This document shows, piece by piece, positions 28,208 through 38,446 of a stretch of 64,000 nt of DNA; the stretch's first letter is position 1; every line of letters begins with the position of its first letter. A model generated the notes under the pieces. That model saw only the letters and a program-made list of their open reading frames with translations. It had not been told where the DNA came from and did not search any database. The position numbers and the translations under genes were made by a program. Source of the stretch: Enterovibrio baiacu (GTDB taxonomy: Bacteria > Pseudomonadota > Gammaproteobacteria > Enterobacterales > Vibrionaceae); the NCBI RefSeq assembly GCF_004120195.1, contig NZ_SCHN01000008.1, forward strand, positions 127,314 to 191,313. Direction: 5' to 3'.

Positions 28208-29140
28208 TTGGACAAGATTATTGTTGATGAAGTTGTCAACGAACTACGTACGCTGCAAGACATGCTACGTTGGACGGTAAGTCGCTTTAACGCGGCAGGA
28301 TTGTTTTACGGTCACGGAACGGACAACGCATGGGATGAAGCAGTGCAACTGGTGTTGCCAACCCTTTACCTGCCTATTGATGTACCTGCAGAAACACGCC
28401 ATTCACGCCTCACGACCAGTGAGCGTCATCGCATTGTTGAGCGTGTCGTTCGCCGTATTAACGAGCGTACGCCAGTGGCTTACTTAACCAACAAAGCCTA
28501 TTTCTTCGGCCTCGAGTTCTTTGTGGATGAGCGCGTTCTTGTGCCTCGTTCGCCAATCGGTGAGCTGATTGAAAACCGTTTTGAGCCAATGTTGTCTGTT
28601 GAACCAACACGCATCATGGATTTGTGCACCGGTAGCGGCTGTATCGGTATTGCGTGTGCATACGCCTTCCCGGAAGCCGAAGTGGATTTGGTCGATATCT
28701 CAACAGATGCGCTGGCGGTGGCTGAAATCAACATTCAAGATCATGGTATGGAGCAGCAAGTCTTCCCACTGCGCTCTGATTTGTTCCGCGATTTACCAAA
28801 AGATAAATACGATCTTATCGTGTCTAATCCTCCGTATGTGGACGAAGAAGACATGAGTACGTTGCCAGAAGAGTTCCGCCACGAGCCTGAACTGGGTTTG
28901 GCGGCAGGTAGCGATGGTTTGAAACTGATGCGCCGCATTATCGCGAATGCACCAGATTACCTAACCGAGCAGGGTGTGCTGATCTGTGAAGTAGGTAACT
29001 CGATGATCCACGTTGATGCGCAATATCCAGAATTGCCGTTGACTTGGCTAGAATTTGAGAACGGCGGTCATGGTGTGTTCATGATGACTTACCAAGATTT
29101 GGTGAGCGTTGCAGACGAGTTTGCTATCTATAAAGATTGA
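28208..29140 (+). CDS. prmB: Ribosomal protein uL3 glutamine methyltransferase PrmB
   Basis: 310 residues from TTG 28208 ([22 protein letters not shown]), which aligns with known PrmB starts and has GTGGAGG five bases before it; a GTG at 28196 lies in that ribosome site. SAM motif [18 protein letters not shown], and the substrate glutamine motif NPPY in [12 protein letters not shown]. Methylates ribosomal protein L3. Followed by its own terminator. Confidence 0.95.
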   Translation: MDKIIVDEVVNELRTLQDMLRWTVSRFNAAGLFYGHGTDNAWDEAVQLVLPTLYLPIDVPAETRHSRLTTSERHRIVERVVRRINERTPVAYLTNKAYFFGLEFFVDERVLVPRSPIGELIENRFEPMLSVEPTRIMDLCTGSGCIGIACAYAFPEAEVDLVDISTDALAVAEINIQDHGMEQQVFPLRSDLFRDLPKDKYDLIVSNPPYVDEEDMSTLPEEFRHEPELGLAAGSDGLKLMRRIIANAPDYLTEQGVLICEVGNSMIHVDAQYPELPLTWLEFENGGHGVFMMTYQDLVSVADEFAIYKD

Positions 29141-29167
29141 TGCAAACGGCGTTGACCGCATGTAGAC

Positions 29168-29203
29168 AAAAAGGCTGAAAACAACAGGTTTCAGCCTTTT
29201 TTG
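29168..29203 (+). terminator. prmB terminator
   Basis: AAAAGGCTGAAA, 8-nt loop, TTTCAGCCTTTTTTG. Confidence 0.85.
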
Positions 29204-29369
29204 TTTTTATGTGCCACTTTATCGACATTTCATCAAACGATGCCTTTTAGACGGCGAGTTGGCCGCGATGGCGATAAAAAGCTTTTGCTTCTGGTGCGCG
29301 GTTATGTTTCATTAACTGCTATGCAGGAATGACGAAACACATGCAGTCAGTAAGAAGACAGAGGAAGTA

Positions 29370-30455
29370 ATGGCAGGCAATACAATTGGTCAAGTTTTTA
29401 GGGTAACCACCTTTGGTGAAAGTCATGGATTGGCGTTGGGCTGTATTGTGGATGGTTGTCCGCCAGGGCTTGAAATTACAGAAGCCGATCTTCAAGTTGA
29501 CCTAGACCGTCGCCGCCCAGGCACGTCGAAGTACACAACACAGCGTCGCGAAGCCGACGAAGTGAAATTCCTTTCTGGTGTTTTTGAAGGCCAAACGACG
29601 GGTACGTCGATTGGCATGATCATCGAAAATACCGATCAGCGCTCGCAAGATTACTCAAAAATCAAAGACCGTTTCCGTCCAGGCCACGCTGATTACACAT
29701 ATCACCAAAAATACGGTGTTCGTGATTACCGTGGTGGTGGTCGTTCGTCTGCACGCGAAACCGCGATGCGCGTTGCTGCGGGTGCAATTGCAAAGAAATA
29801 CCTCAAGCAAGAATACGGCATTGAAGTGCGTTGCTACCTGTCCCAAATGGGTGATGTAAAAGTTGAACAGGTTGATTGGGATCAAGTGGAACAAAACCCG
29901 TTCTTTTGCCCTGATGTGAATAAATTAGATGCGCTAGACGAGCTGATTCGCCAGCTTAAAAAAGAAGGCGATTCCATTGGTGCGAAACTGACGGTTGTTG
30001 CGAATAACGTGCCTGTTGGTTTAGGTGAGCCAGTGTTCGACCGCCTCGACGCAGATATTGCTTATGCGTTAATGGGGATTAATGCGGTGAAAGGCGTTGA
30101 AGTGGGTGATGGCTTTGATGTTGTTAACCAACGTGGCAGCGAGCACCGTGATGCGTTGACGCCTGAAGGCTTTAAAACGAATCACTCGGGTGGCGTATTG
30201 GGCGGGATTTCTTCTGGCCAAGACATCGTTGCGCACCTCGCGTTAAAACCAACGTCGAGCATTACCATTCCGGGTGAAACCATCAATGTGGATGGTGAAA
30301 CCGTGGATGTGATTACCCGTGGACGTCACGACCCTTGTGTGGGCATTCGTGCTGTGCCGATTGCAGAAGCCATGGTTGCCATCGTGTTGATGGATCACTT
30401 GCTTCGCCACCGTGCTCAAAACTCGGGTGTGACAACCACAACCCCTAAAATCTAA
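29370..30455 (+). CDS. aroC: Chorismate synthase
   Basis: Last step of the shikimate pathway: EPSP to chorismate with reduced FMN. 361 residues. Conserved signatures [45 protein letters not shown] and [19 protein letters not shown] 29370 preceded by AGAGGAAG. Likely transcribed alone. Confidence 0.97.
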   Translation: MAGNTIGQVFRVTTFGESHGLALGCIVDGCPPGLEITEADLQVDLDRRRPGTSKYTTQRREADEVKFLSGVFEGQTTGTSIGMIIENTDQRSQDYSKIKDRFRPGHADYTYHQKYGVRDYRGGGRSSARETAMRVAAGAIAKKYLKQEYGIEVRCYLSQMGDVKVEQVDWDQVEQNPFFCPDVNKLDALDELIRQLKKEGDSIGAKLTVVANNVPVGLGEPVFDRLDADIAYALMGINAVKGVEVGDGFDVVNQRGSEHRDALTPEGFKTNHSGGVLGGISSGQDIVAHLALKPTSSITIPGETINVDGETVDVITRGRHDPCVGIRAVPIAEAMVAIVLMDHLLRHRAQNSGVTTTTPKI

Positions 30456-30498
30456 CAGAAAGGCCCCAGGTGCGAGACTCTTGGGGGCTGTCTAAAAC

Positions 30499-30536
30499 GA
30501 AAAGGGCTGGCAGTGTAAAACTGCTAGCCCTTTTCG
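30499..30536. terminator. Bidirectional terminator between aroC and yadS-like gene
   Basis: AAAAGGGCTGGCAGT, loop GTAAA, ACTGCTAGCCCTTTT with one non-Watson-Crick pair. Confidence 0.85.
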
Positions 30537-30551
30537 TATTGTTCGCTTTTT

Positions 30552-30584
30552 CTAGGACCTAGGCCCTTCTTTTCCTAGAACCTT
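30552..30584. repeat. CTAGGACCTAGG-type dispersed repeat, copy 1
   Basis: CTAGGACCTAGG followed by CCCTTCTTTT and CCTAGAACC. It forms the 3' end and stop codon of the membrane protein gene. Related words recur at 54150-54195. Confidence 0.5.
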
Positions 30585-31211
30585 TGGCTCTTCTTCCGCA
30601 AAGCTAAAGACCGGCAAGCGCCAACTGAATTTCACCGCTGCCATGCGGAAGGCGAAACCCAAGATCAGGGTCGACAAGGTTGCGATGTTTTCGCTGATGC
30701 CAAATTGTCCGCCGTGCGTGATAAGCGCCCAGTATACCCAGCCAGCGAGAAATGCGACCGACGCATAAAGCTCTTTGTGCAACACCATAGGTTGCTGGCG
30801 ACAAATAAGGTCTCGGAGCAAACCACCAAATACACCGGTAACCACTGCGGAAACGACACAGATCAACGGGGACAAGCCCATGTCCATGCCGACGCGACAA
30901 CCAATAATGCTAAACGCAATTAAGCCGAGAGAATCAAGCCAAACGAACAGTTTGTGGTTGCGTGCAACCCATGAGGCAAGCCACGTGGTGACGATACCTG
31001 CGACACAAACGATGACGAGGTAATGCGGGTTAGCGACCCAACCTAATGGATAGTGTCCCAATAAGATGTCGCGTATGGTGCCGCCGCCGATCGCGGTCGC
31101 GCTTGCAACCAACATCACGCCAAACCAATCCATATTTCTGCGGCCTGCAGACAGTGCGCCTGTCATGGCTTCAGCGGTGATCCCGACAATGTACAACGTA
31201 GATAACAACAT
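30552..31211 (-). CDS. Glycine/TRIC-type channel family membrane protein (YadS/YicG)
   Basis: 219 residues with seven predicted membrane segments and two repeats of the UPF0126 domain: GALSAGRRNMDWFGVMLVA..TAIGGGTIRDILLG and GCRVGMD..LSPLICVVSAVVTGVFGGLLRDLICRQ. Members are trimeric cation channel-like or amino acid transporters; the substrate here is not known. The last residues (VLGKEGPRS and stop) are encoded by a CTAGGACCTAGG-type repeat. Confidence 0.88.
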   Translation of the reverse strand: MLLSTLYIVGITAEAMTGALSAGRRNMDWFGVMLVASATAIGGGTIRDILLGHYPLGWVANPHYLVIVCVAGIVTTWLASWVARNHKLFVWLDSLGLIAFSIIGCRVGMDMGLSPLICVVSAVVTGVFGGLLRDLICRQQPMVLHKELYASVAFLAGWVYWALITHGGQFGISENIATLSTLILGFAFRMAAVKFSWRLPVFSFAEEEPKVLGKEGPRS

Positions 31212-31436
31212 GATGCTTATTCAATAAGATGCGTTTAAAGGAGAATATGGCGCGATTGTAGATGTGACGTTTTTCACAATCCAATGAAAAGCTGTGAACT
31301 CACACATGAATTAGATTCATGCTTATCGTGCGTTAATTGGGCACTTCACGCCATTATTGCAACGACAAGACCTGTTTTGGCAGGTACAATGCCGCCCGAC
31401 TTAATTTGCTGTAACTGATTGTTCACATTTATCACG

Positions 31437-31961
31437 ATGCAACACGACTATAACGACCTAATCCACGTTTTTAATCAAACGTTTATTGATACCTTCAACA
31501 CTGAATTATTACTCGGTGGTGATGAGCCTATTTATTACCCAGCAGATGCCGAACACCCAAGACATCGCATCATTTTTGCACGTGGTTTCTACGCCTCGGC
31601 GATGCATGAAGTGGCGCATTGGTGCATTGCGGGTGATGAGCGACGTTTGTTGGAAGATTATGGTTATTGGTATCACCCTGATGGCCGCGATGAAGCAACA
31701 CAAGCAGAGTTCGAGAAAGTGGAAGTGAAGCCGCAAGCGGTTGAATGGATCCTTTCCGCAAGTTGTGGTTTTCGTTTTCAAGTTAGCTGCGATAACCTCA
31801 GTGGTGCTGAATCAGACCGCGCTGGGTTTACCGAAAAAGTGCGCGAGCAAGTGCTGGTGTATTTGCGTGATGGCATGCCATCGCGTGCAAAGACCTATTC
31901 AGACGCACTGAGAACGTTTTATAATCAGCCTCCTTTGACCGCATCCGATTTTGACGCCTGA
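31437..31961 (+). CDS. epmC: Elongation factor P hydroxylase EpmC
   Basis: 174 residues from ATG 31437 (MQHDYNDLIHVFNQTF); a TTG at 31419 could add six residues. Conserved ..DEPIYYPADAEHPRHRIIFARGFYASAMHEVAHWCIAG, with HEVAHW as the metal-binding motif, and DGRDEATQAEFEKVEVKPQA, as in YfcM. Hydroxylates the modified lysine of EF-P. Followed after 8 bp by yfcL, as in E. coli. Motif text here is split for brevity. Confidence 0.93.
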   Translation: MQHDYNDLIHVFNQTFIDTFNTELLLGGDEPIYYPADAEHPRHRIIFARGFYASAMHEVAHWCIAGDERRLLEDYGYWYHPDGRDEATQAEFEKVEVKPQAVEWILSASCGFRFQVSCDNLSGAESDRAGFTEKVREQVLVYLRDGMPSRAKTYSDALRTFYNQPPLTASDFDA

Positions 31962-31969
31962 GAGACCTT

Positions 31970-32236
31970 ATGATCCAAGAATACGAAGAAAAAATCCTCG
32001 ACCTGATTGATGCCATGGTAGAAACCGCGACAGACGATGAGCTGTTCGCCAGTGGTTATCTGCGTGGTCATATTTCTCTTGCAGCTGCTGACTGTGAGCA
32101 AGAAGGGATTGAAGACTTGGATACCTTGAAGGTTCGCGTTGATGGCAGCTTGAAAGACAATGCCAATGAATTGACGCCAAGCGACCAAGTGCTGGTGGCT
32201 AACTTGTGGTCATCATTGCAAAAGAAAGCGAGCTAA
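31970..32236 (+). CDS. yfcL: YfcL family protein
   Basis: 88 residues, acidic and helical (MIQEYEEKILDLIDAMVETATDDELFASGYLRGHISLA). It matches the YfcL family, found next to epmC and mnmC in enterobacteria and vibrios. Function unknown. ATG preceded by GAGACC, weak ribosome site; probably cotranscribed with epmC. Confidence 0.88.
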   Translation: MIQEYEEKILDLIDAMVETATDDELFASGYLRGHISLAAADCEQEGIEDLDTLKVRVDGSLKDNANELTPSDQVLVANLWSSLQKKAS

Positions 32237-32275
32237 ACGCGTTATCGGCCAAAGCCGAATCCGCACAATACTCAA

Positions 32276-32304
32276 TAAAAAAGGCGCTTTACGCGCCTTT
32301 TTTG
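32276..32304. terminator. Bidirectional terminator between yfcL and mnmC
   Basis: AAAAAAGGCGC, loop TTTAC, GCGCCTTTTTT. Confidence 0.85.
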
Positions 32305-32361
32305 TGTCTGCGATATAGGCATTAACGACGTGTTGTTAGCAACGATAGCGCTAAGTGCGCG

Positions 32362-34371
32362 TTATAGCGCTTTCCCTTTTAGCAGTTTTCGTACCCACAT
32401 GCGGCCGGGATGAAGCGCATTCAGCACGTCCTGAGGCAAAGGAAGCGGATGCCCGCAAAGCTGAGACGCCATCAATTCGCCCACGATAGGCGCGGATGTT
32501 AATCCACGAGAACCCAACGCCAACATACTATAAAGGTTTGGATACACGGGCACATCTGCAGCGGTGTCTTTGTTATCACGCAGGTTGCTGTATTGCGCTG
32601 CAAGGCGTTCATAATCACACACGTCGCCAACAAACGGTAAATGATCGCGACTCGCACAACGCACACCGACGCGGCCTGCACCGTGGTTCGTATCAATCTC
32701 ATTCGGCCAGTCAGCAGAAATGCAATTTACCAAACGCTGTTTGTTGTCGGCTTGGTCATCCATTTTGAAGTCTTGAGAGGCATCATTTCGCCCGTAACTC
32801 GCGCCAATGCAGTGCGTGTCGTTTTTCGGGTTAACGGGGGTTAGGTAGCCGTCGTAACACAATACGGTTTTCAGCCCTTTAAGGGTTGGCGTGGTATTGA
32901 TGTGGCTAACTTGTCCACGGACTGAGTACGCCGGGATAGCCGCAGTTTGTTCAAATTGCGTGAATTTGTGCCCGTTGGCGATCACCACGGTTTGGTGGGC
33001 GAACGACCCTTCTTCTGCGGTTAATTGCCACGTTGCGCCATCGTGCGACAGTGCTGTGATTTCACTGTTGAAATGGCAGGTCAGTAAACCTGTGGCTTCT
33101 GCCTTAGCAATAAGCCCTTGAGTAAGCTGCTGTGGACATAACCAGCCACCAAGGGGGTAACTCACCCCAGCATGATCGGTTTCAACATTGGTGAGCGCCG
33201 CGGTTTCTTCTTTGCTTAGAGCGGTGATCAAGGTCTCTGGGAATCCGCCTTTGAACATTTTTGCCAGTTTGTCCGCGCTTTTCTCATCCCAACCGAGTTG
33301 GGTGACGCCACACCAATCATGATCAAAGGCCACTGTCTCTGCTGCTTGTTCAACGAATTGACGGGAGAACAAAAAAGCAGGGGCAAAGAAACGAGGGAGG
33401 GCATCATCATTGCCGTTCAGCAAAGGATAGACCGCGCCCTGACGGTTGCCGGAAGCTGCAAGCCCTGGCTTATCATGCTCGCAATAGAGCGTGACCTGCT
33501 TGCCGCGACGAACCAACGACAATGCCAGTGTTGCACTCGCCACGCCACCGCCAATGATGGCGATGTCTGATGGCGTATCTTGTGGCGGAGTGAGGCGTTT
33601 AAACCAAGGTGCTTGAAGACCCGTTTGGTTACGCTCCTGAACAGAACCTACGAGCATGTCACGCTTGGTGCCAAACCCTTTTGCTTTTTTCATGGCAAAG
33701 CCAGCATCAATTAGGCCGCGACGCACAAAGCCTGCCGCCGTGAAGGTAGCAACCGTACAATCTTGTTTAGCCAGCCGCGCCATGCCATTAAACAGGTCTT
33801 GGCTCCACATCTCTGGGTTCTTGCTTGGGGCAAACCCATCAAGGAACCAGCAATCCACAATGCCGTCATCAGATGTCCACACTTGTGGCATACAGTCTTT
33901 GATGTCGCCGAACCATAAATCGAGCGTGATCATGCCTTCCGCAAGAATGATGCGATGGCAGCCAGGCACAGCAGCAGGGTAATACTGACGCAGTGCTTTT
34001 GCATAGCTGGCTAATTCAGGCCAAGCAGCATGGGCTTTTTCCAAATCGTGTTTGGACACGGGGAATTTTTCGAAACTGATGAAATGCAGCTGATTGGTCT
34101 GGGCATCTGGGTTTTCTGCGATGAACTGCTCAAACCATTGCCACACCGCGAGGAAATTTAACCCTGTGCCGAACCCGGTTTCAGCGATGACGAAACGGTC
34201 TTTATCCGTTCCTTCCCAACGGGCTGGCAACTGGTTTCGTTGAAGGAAAACATACCGTGTTTCTTCCAAACCATTGGCATTGGAGAAGTAAACATCATCA
34301 AAGTTGTCTGATACGGGCGTGCCCGCGTCATTCCAATGAATTTGGGCGTGTTCAATACGAGGGTGGGTCAC
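32362..34371 (-). CDS. mnmC: Bifunctional tRNA modification enzyme MnmC
   Basis: 669 residues. N-terminal SAM methyltransferase domain ([40 protein letters not shown]) and C-terminal FAD oxidoreductase domain ([22 protein letters not shown]). Converts cmnm5 to mnm5 uridine at the wobble position of tRNA in two steps. Full length. The gene is divergent from fabB. Confidence 0.96.
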   Translation of the reverse strand: MTHPRIEHAQIHWNDAGTPVSDNFDDVYFSNANGLEETRYVFLQRNQLPARWEGTDKDRFVIAETGFGTGLNFLAVWQWFEQFIAENPDAQTNQLHFISFEKFPVSKHDLEKAHAAWPELASYAKALRQYYPAAVPGCHRIILAEGMITLDLWFGDIKDCMPQVWTSDDGIVDCWFLDGFAPSKNPEMWSQDLFNGMARLAKQDCTVATFTAAGFVRRGLIDAGFAMKKAKGFGTKRDMLVGSVQERNQTGLQAPWFKRLTPPQDTPSDIAIIGGGVASATLALSLVRRGKQVTLYCEHDKPGLAASGNRQGAVYPLLNGNDDALPRFFAPAFLFSRQFVEQAAETVAFDHDWCGVTQLGWDEKSADKLAKMFKGGFPETLITALSKEETAALTNVETDHAGVSYPLGGWLCPQQLTQGLIAKAEATGLLTCHFNSEITALSHDGATWQLTAEEGSFAHQTVVIANGHKFTQFEQTAAIPAYSVRGQVSHINTTPTLKGLKTVLCYDGYLTPVNPKNDTHCIGASYGRNDASQDFKMDDQADNKQRLVNCISADWPNEIDTNHGAGRVGVRCASRDHLPFVGDVCDYERLAAQYSNLRDNKDTAADVPVYPNLYSMLALGSRGLTSAPIVGELMASQLCGHPLPLPQDVLNALHPGRMWVRKLLKGKAL

Positions 34372-34576
34372 AGGTTAACCTTCATGTTTGTCATCAGTGT
34401 CTGGGCGCGAATTCTACCCCCAAGCGTGGTGAAGATACAGATTTAGGAAAATTGGAGGCGTCAGGCACTGTGTGCAGTGGAGAAAATCGTCAGTGGACAA
34501 CGGAAGATGCGAGCATGGTTCGGTTTCGAACGGAAATGAATACATGTTAGTTGCCAGACATTTATGCTGTAGCATG

Positions 34577-34602
34577 CACGTTTAACATGAACGTCAAACG
34601 TG
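34577..34602. promoter_or_regulatory. Inverted repeat upstream of fabB
   Basis: CACGTTT and AAACGTG arms around AACATGAACGTC. About 85 bp upstream of the fabB start; a candidate operator, for example for a FabR-type regulator. I cannot assign the protein. Confidence 0.35.
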
Positions 34603-34620
34603 GTGCAGCACAGGTATGAT

Positions 34621-34637
34621 GAAAGCTGACCACTTTG
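34621..34637 (+). promoter_or_regulatory. FadR-like site upstream of fabB
   Basis: GAAAGCTGACCACTTTG; its complement AAAGTGGTCAGC resembles the FadR half-site. It is 15-20 bp upstream of a possible -10 (TATCAT, 34653-34658), so near position -40, where E. coli FadR activates fabB. It is aligned with GAAATCTGACCAGTTAT before fadL copy 2. Confidence 0.5.
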
Positions 34638-34688
34638 TAACTTTAAAACCGCTATCATCGGTGCGAACTTGAAGTGTAGGAACAAATG

Positions 34689-35900
34689 ATGAAACGAGCC
34701 GTAATTACAGGTATGGGAATTGTTTCCAGCATCGGTAACAACGTTAAAGAAGTGCTGGAGTCATTGAAGGCAGGTAAATCAGGGATTAGTTTTTCCCAGC
34801 AGTTCGCAGACATGAAACTACGCAGTAATGTTTGGGGCGATTTGAAGCTGAATCCAGTGGATCATATTGATCGCAAGAAATTTCGTTTTATGGGTGATGC
34901 TGCGGGCTTCGCCTATCTCTCAATGGAACAAGCTATTGAAGATGCTGGTCTTACTGAAGACCAAGTTTCAAATGATCGCACAGGTCTAGTTGCAGGCTCT
35001 GGTGGCGCATCTTCCATTAACCAAGTAGCAGCAACAGACACGTTACGTGAAAAAGGCGTGAAACGTGTCGGTCCTTACATGGTGCCTCGTACCATGTCTT
35101 CGACTGTTTCTGCTTGTTTGGCAACACCGTTCAAAATCCGTGGTGTGAACTACACCATGAGCTCTGCTTGTGCGACATCTGCGCACTGTATTGGCCACGC
35201 GGTTGAATTGATTCAACTGGGCAAGCAAGACGTTGTTTTTGCAGGTGGTGGTGAAGAGCTAGATTGGTCTTTGACCATGATGTTTGATGCGATGGGCGCA
35301 TTGTCGACCAAGTACAATGACAACCCAGCGCATGCATCTCGTACCTATGACGCAGATCGTGATGGTTTCGTTATCTCTGGTGGTGGCGGCATGATGGTCA
35401 TCGAAGAGCTTGAGCATGCGTTAGCGCGCGGTGCGAAGATCTACGGTGAAATCGTTGGCTACGGTGCAACCTCTGATGGCTACGACATGGTCGCTCCGTC
35501 AGGCGAAGGTGCAATCCGTTGTATGAAGATGGCAATGCAAGACGTTGACCAAATCGACTACATCAACACACACGGTACATCTACCCCTGTGGGTGATGTG
35601 AAAGAACTCGGCGCGATCCAAGAAGTCTTTGGTCACAACAGCCCTGCAATTTCAGCAACCAAAGCGATGACTGGTCACGCGTTGGGTGCGGCCGGTGTTC
35701 ACGAAGCGATTTACTCAACGATCATGCTTGATAATGGCTTTGTTGCGCCAAGCATTAACATCGACAACCTGGATCCAGCTGCTGAAGGTTTGGATATCGT
35801 GACGGAAATGCGCGAGCAAGAGTTGAAGACAGTCATGTCTAACAGCTTTGGCTTCGGTGGCACCAACGCGACGTTGGTGATTAAAAAATACGAAGGTTAA
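34689..35900 (+). CDS. fabB: Beta-ketoacyl-ACP synthase I FabB
   Basis: Elongates fatty acids and is needed for unsaturated species. 403 residues, [17 protein letters not shown]. Catalytic Cys in [14 protein letters not shown], His in HGTSTPVGD and His in [12 protein letters not shown]. Two adjacent ATG codons (34686, 34689); the second is better spaced from AGGA. The 3' UTR looks like a small RNA. Confidence 0.95.
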   Translation: MKRAVITGMGIVSSIGNNVKEVLESLKAGKSGISFSQQFADMKLRSNVWGDLKLNPVDHIDRKKFRFMGDAAGFAYLSMEQAIEDAGLTEDQVSNDRTGLVAGSGGASSINQVAATDTLREKGVKRVGPYMVPRTMSSTVSACLATPFKIRGVNYTMSSACATSAHCIGHAVELIQLGKQDVVFAGGGEELDWSLTMMFDAMGALSTKYNDNPAHASRTYDADRDGFVISGGGGMMVIEELEHALARGAKIYGEIVGYGATSDGYDMVAPSGEGAIRCMKMAMQDVDQIDYINTHGTSTPVGDVKELGAIQEVFGHNSPAISATKAMTGHALGAAGVHEAIYSTIMLDNGFVAPSINIDNLDPAAEGLDIVTEMREQELKTVMSNSFGFGGTNATLVIKKYEG

Positions 35901-36032
35901 GTGATTTCGCTTTCCTGACGAATTTCCGGGACGTTGGCTTTACGGCCTACAACAGACGCGGGTTTTGACCGATGAGAGCCGGTCTCTACCTTTCAGATCC
36001 TGGATTTTACCCGGCTACGGCCGGGTTTTTTC
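35901..36032 (+). ncRNA. farS: Candidate FarS-type small RNA from the fabB 3' UTR
   Basis: In V. cholerae the small RNA FarS is cut by RNase E from the fabB 3' UTR and is under FadR control. Here the fabB stop is followed by 130 nt with no ORF, containing a GACCGATGAGAGCCGGTC hairpin region (35968-35985) and ending in a strong terminator. Assignment rests on position; I could not compare the sequence. Exact 5' end unknown. Confidence 0.6.
36008..36032 (+). terminator. fabB / FarS terminator
   Basis: ACCCGGC, loop TAC region, GGCCGGGTTTTTT. Confidence 0.85.
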
Positions 36033-36095
36033 GTTTTAAGTCTCAGCAAAAACCGTCACAATACCCGCAAATAGCACGGAGCAAGAGAAGACCAC

Positions 36096-37235
36096 GTGAA
36101 TATTCTGATTGATGAAAACATGCCTTATGCGGCAGAACTGTTTAGCAAGCTTGGCACAGTGACGGCCAAGGCGGGACGTACCTTAACCGCGGATGATTTG
36201 GTTGATATTGATGCTTTGATGATCCGCTCGGTCACCAATGTTGATGAAGCGCTGTTAGAAAAAGCCAATCGTCTCCGCTTTGTGGGGACAGCAACGGCAG
36301 GCACTGACCATGTCAATACTGACCTTCTTGCCGATCGCGGGATCTATTTCACCGCTGCGCCGGGCTGTAACAAGGTCGGGGTTGCTGAATACGTGATCAG
36401 TGCGCTTCTCGTGTTAAGCCAACAGCAGGGTTTTGCACTTACCGATCGTAAAGTTGGTATCGTCGGTGCAGGCCAAGTAGGCAGTTACTTATCAAACTGC
36501 CTCGCCGCCCTGAATATTCCCTATCTTCTCTGTGATCCGCTGAAAGAAGCGGAAGGCGATACGCGTGAATTCCACTCGCTGGAAACCTTATTGGCTGAAT
36601 GCGATGTTATTACCACACACACGCCAATCACACGTAATGGCGAGCACCCAACGTATCATCTGATTGGTGAAAAAGCGTTGGCATCGTTAAAGCCAAACAG
36701 CATTTTGATCAATGCGGCACGTGGCCCCGTTGTTGATAACGACGCGCTGAAGGCAGCGTTGAAAGCCGACAGGCTGACCGCAGTGCTGGATGTGTTCGAA
36801 TTTGAACCTGAAGTTGACCTGGAACTGTTGCCTCTGCTTGCATTTGCAACGCCGCATGTCGCGGGGTATGGGTTAGAAGGTAAAGCGCGCGGCACGACCA
36901 TGATTTACAACGCTTACTGCGAGTTCCTGGGCAATCAAGAAGAACGCGTCGAAGCCGCATCGTTGTTACCCATCGCCCCGATTCCACATGTTAAGCTGAG
37001 CAAAAAGTGGGATGCCGCTGATCTGATGGCGCTTTGCCAACTGGTTTATGATATTCGCCGAGATGACAGTGATTTTCGTCGTGCGATGGCTGATGTTGCT
37101 GCGCAGCGCGCAAGCTTTGACCGCTTGCGGAAGAATTATTGGGACAGACGTGAGTACAGTGCGATTACAGTAGCGGGCTATACCGCGTTTGGGGTAGAGT
37201 CGCTCGCTAAATTAGGTTTTACCGTAGAGGAATGA
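36096..37235 (+). CDS. pdxB: 4-phosphoerythronate dehydrogenase PdxB
   Basis: Second step of the DXP-dependent pyridoxal phosphate route. 379 residues, D-2-hydroxyacid dehydrogenase family: [23 protein letters not shown] motif [17 protein letters not shown], catalytic region [13 protein letters not shown] and a PdxB-specific C-terminal dimerisation domain. GTG start. ATGA overlap with the next gene. Confidence 0.95.
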   Translation: MNILIDENMPYAAELFSKLGTVTAKAGRTLTADDLVDIDALMIRSVTNVDEALLEKANRLRFVGTATAGTDHVNTDLLADRGIYFTAAPGCNKVGVAEYVISALLVLSQQQGFALTDRKVGIVGAGQVGSYLSNCLAALNIPYLLCDPLKEAEGDTREFHSLETLLAECDVITTHTPITRNGEHPTYHLIGEKALASLKPNSILINAARGPVVDNDALKAALKADRLTAVLDVFEFEPEVDLELLPLLAFATPHVAGYGLEGKARGTTMIYNAYCEFLGNQEERVEAASLLPIAPIPHVKLSKKWDAADLMALCQLVYDIRRDDSDFRRAMADVAAQRASFDRLRKNYWDRREYSAITVAGYTAFGVESLAKLGFTVEE

Positions 37236-38263
37236 ACATGACAGAAGAATTTGATGTTGCATACGACGTCGCTATATTGGGTGCAACTGGCGCTGTAGGC
37301 CGCACCATTATTGAGGTGTTGGAAGAGCGTAAATTCCCTGTGCGTAATCTTTACTTGCTAGCAAGTGAGCGCAGCGCCGGTGAAACCATTCGCTTTAATA
37401 ACAAAAGCCACTTGGTTCGTAATGTAGAAGACTTCGATTGGAGTCAGGTGCAGATCGCATTGTTTTCTGCGGGTGCAGAACTGTCAGATCGCTATGCACC
37501 AATGGCGGCAGACGAAGGCGTCGTTGTTATCGATAATACGTCACGCTTCCGTTACGAATACGATGTTCCGCTGGTTGTGCCAGAAGTGAACCCTGAGGCC
37601 ATTGCTGATTTCCGCAACCGCAACATTATCGCGAACCCTAACTGTTCGACGATTCAAATGCTGGTGGCGTTGAAACCGATTTATGATGTTGCGGGTATTG
37701 AGCGCATTAACGTCGCGACATACCAATCAGTGTCTGGTTCAGGCAAGAAAGGCGTGGATGAGTTAGCGGGTCAAACCGTTAAGCTACTGAACAGCCAAGA
37801 TGCAGAGCCAAGCCTGTATAAAAAGCAAATCGCGTTTAACTGTTTACCGCACATTGATGCATTCATGGACAACGGCTACACCAAAGAAGAAATGAAAATG
37901 GTGTGGGAAACCCAGAAGATTTTGGGTGACGAAAACGTTGCAGTGAACCCAACGTGTGTGCGCGTACCCGTTTTCTATGGTCACGCAGAAGCGGTACACA
38001 TTGAATGTCAGCAACCACTTGATGCTACCGAGGCGATGGATCTTTTGTCTCGCGCGGAAGGCATTGAAGTGTTTGCCAATGAAGACTACCCAACGCAAGT
38101 GAAAGACGCGACGGGCAAAGATCATGTCATGGTGGGCCGCGTTCGCAATGACATCAGCCATCCAAATGGTCTGAACCTATGGATTGTTGCTGATAACGTG
38201 CGTAAAGGCGCCGCAACAAACAGTGTTCAAATCGCCGAAGTTTTGGTTCGCGATTACCTCTAA
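37232..38263 (+). CDS. asd: Aspartate-semialdehyde dehydrogenase
   Basis: 343 residues. NADP motif [20 protein letters not shown], catalytic Cys in [15 protein letters not shown] and conserved [16 protein letters not shown]. In E. coli this position holds usg, an inactive relative; here the catalytic cysteine and [13 protein letters not shown] are present, so an active enzyme is likely. Makes aspartate semialdehyde for lysine, threonine and methionine. Overlaps pdxB by 4 nt. Confidence 0.9.
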   Translation: MNMTEEFDVAYDVAILGATGAVGRTIIEVLEERKFPVRNLYLLASERSAGETIRFNNKSHLVRNVEDFDWSQVQIALFSAGAELSDRYAPMAADEGVVVIDNTSRFRYEYDVPLVVPEVNPEAIADFRNRNIIANPNCSTIQMLVALKPIYDVAGIERINVATYQSVSGSGKKGVDELAGQTVKLLNSQDAEPSLYKKQIAFNCLPHIDAFMDNGYTKEEMKMVWETQKILGDENVAVNPTCVRVPVFYGHAEAVHIECQQPLDATEAMDLLSRAEGIEVFANEDYPTQVKDATGKDHVMVGRVRNDISHPNGLNLWIVADNVRKGAATNSVQIAEVLVRDYL

Positions 38264-38305
38264 TTTGAACTGCCAGTGCGATTCCTTGCACGGGCAAACT
38301 CAAGC

Positions 38306-38344
38306 AAAAACAACCGGCACCAGTGATCTGCTGCCGGTTGTTTG
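38306..38344 (+). terminator. asd terminator
   Basis: AACAACCGGCA, loop of about 11 nt, TGCCGGTTGTTT. Confidence 0.75.
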
Positions 38345-38446
38345 ATCACAAAACACAGTTTTATCTCTTCTCACTACAGTTTTCAGCTGGGCTTCCGATA
38401 TAGTTAGGGAAATAACCATCAAGCCTATTTTTTCTGCCATAGAGGA

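Noticed and set aside
31212-31436. Possible CRP site (TGTGAACTCACACA) upstream of epmC
   Set aside because: The spacing between half-sites is too short for the CRP consensus.
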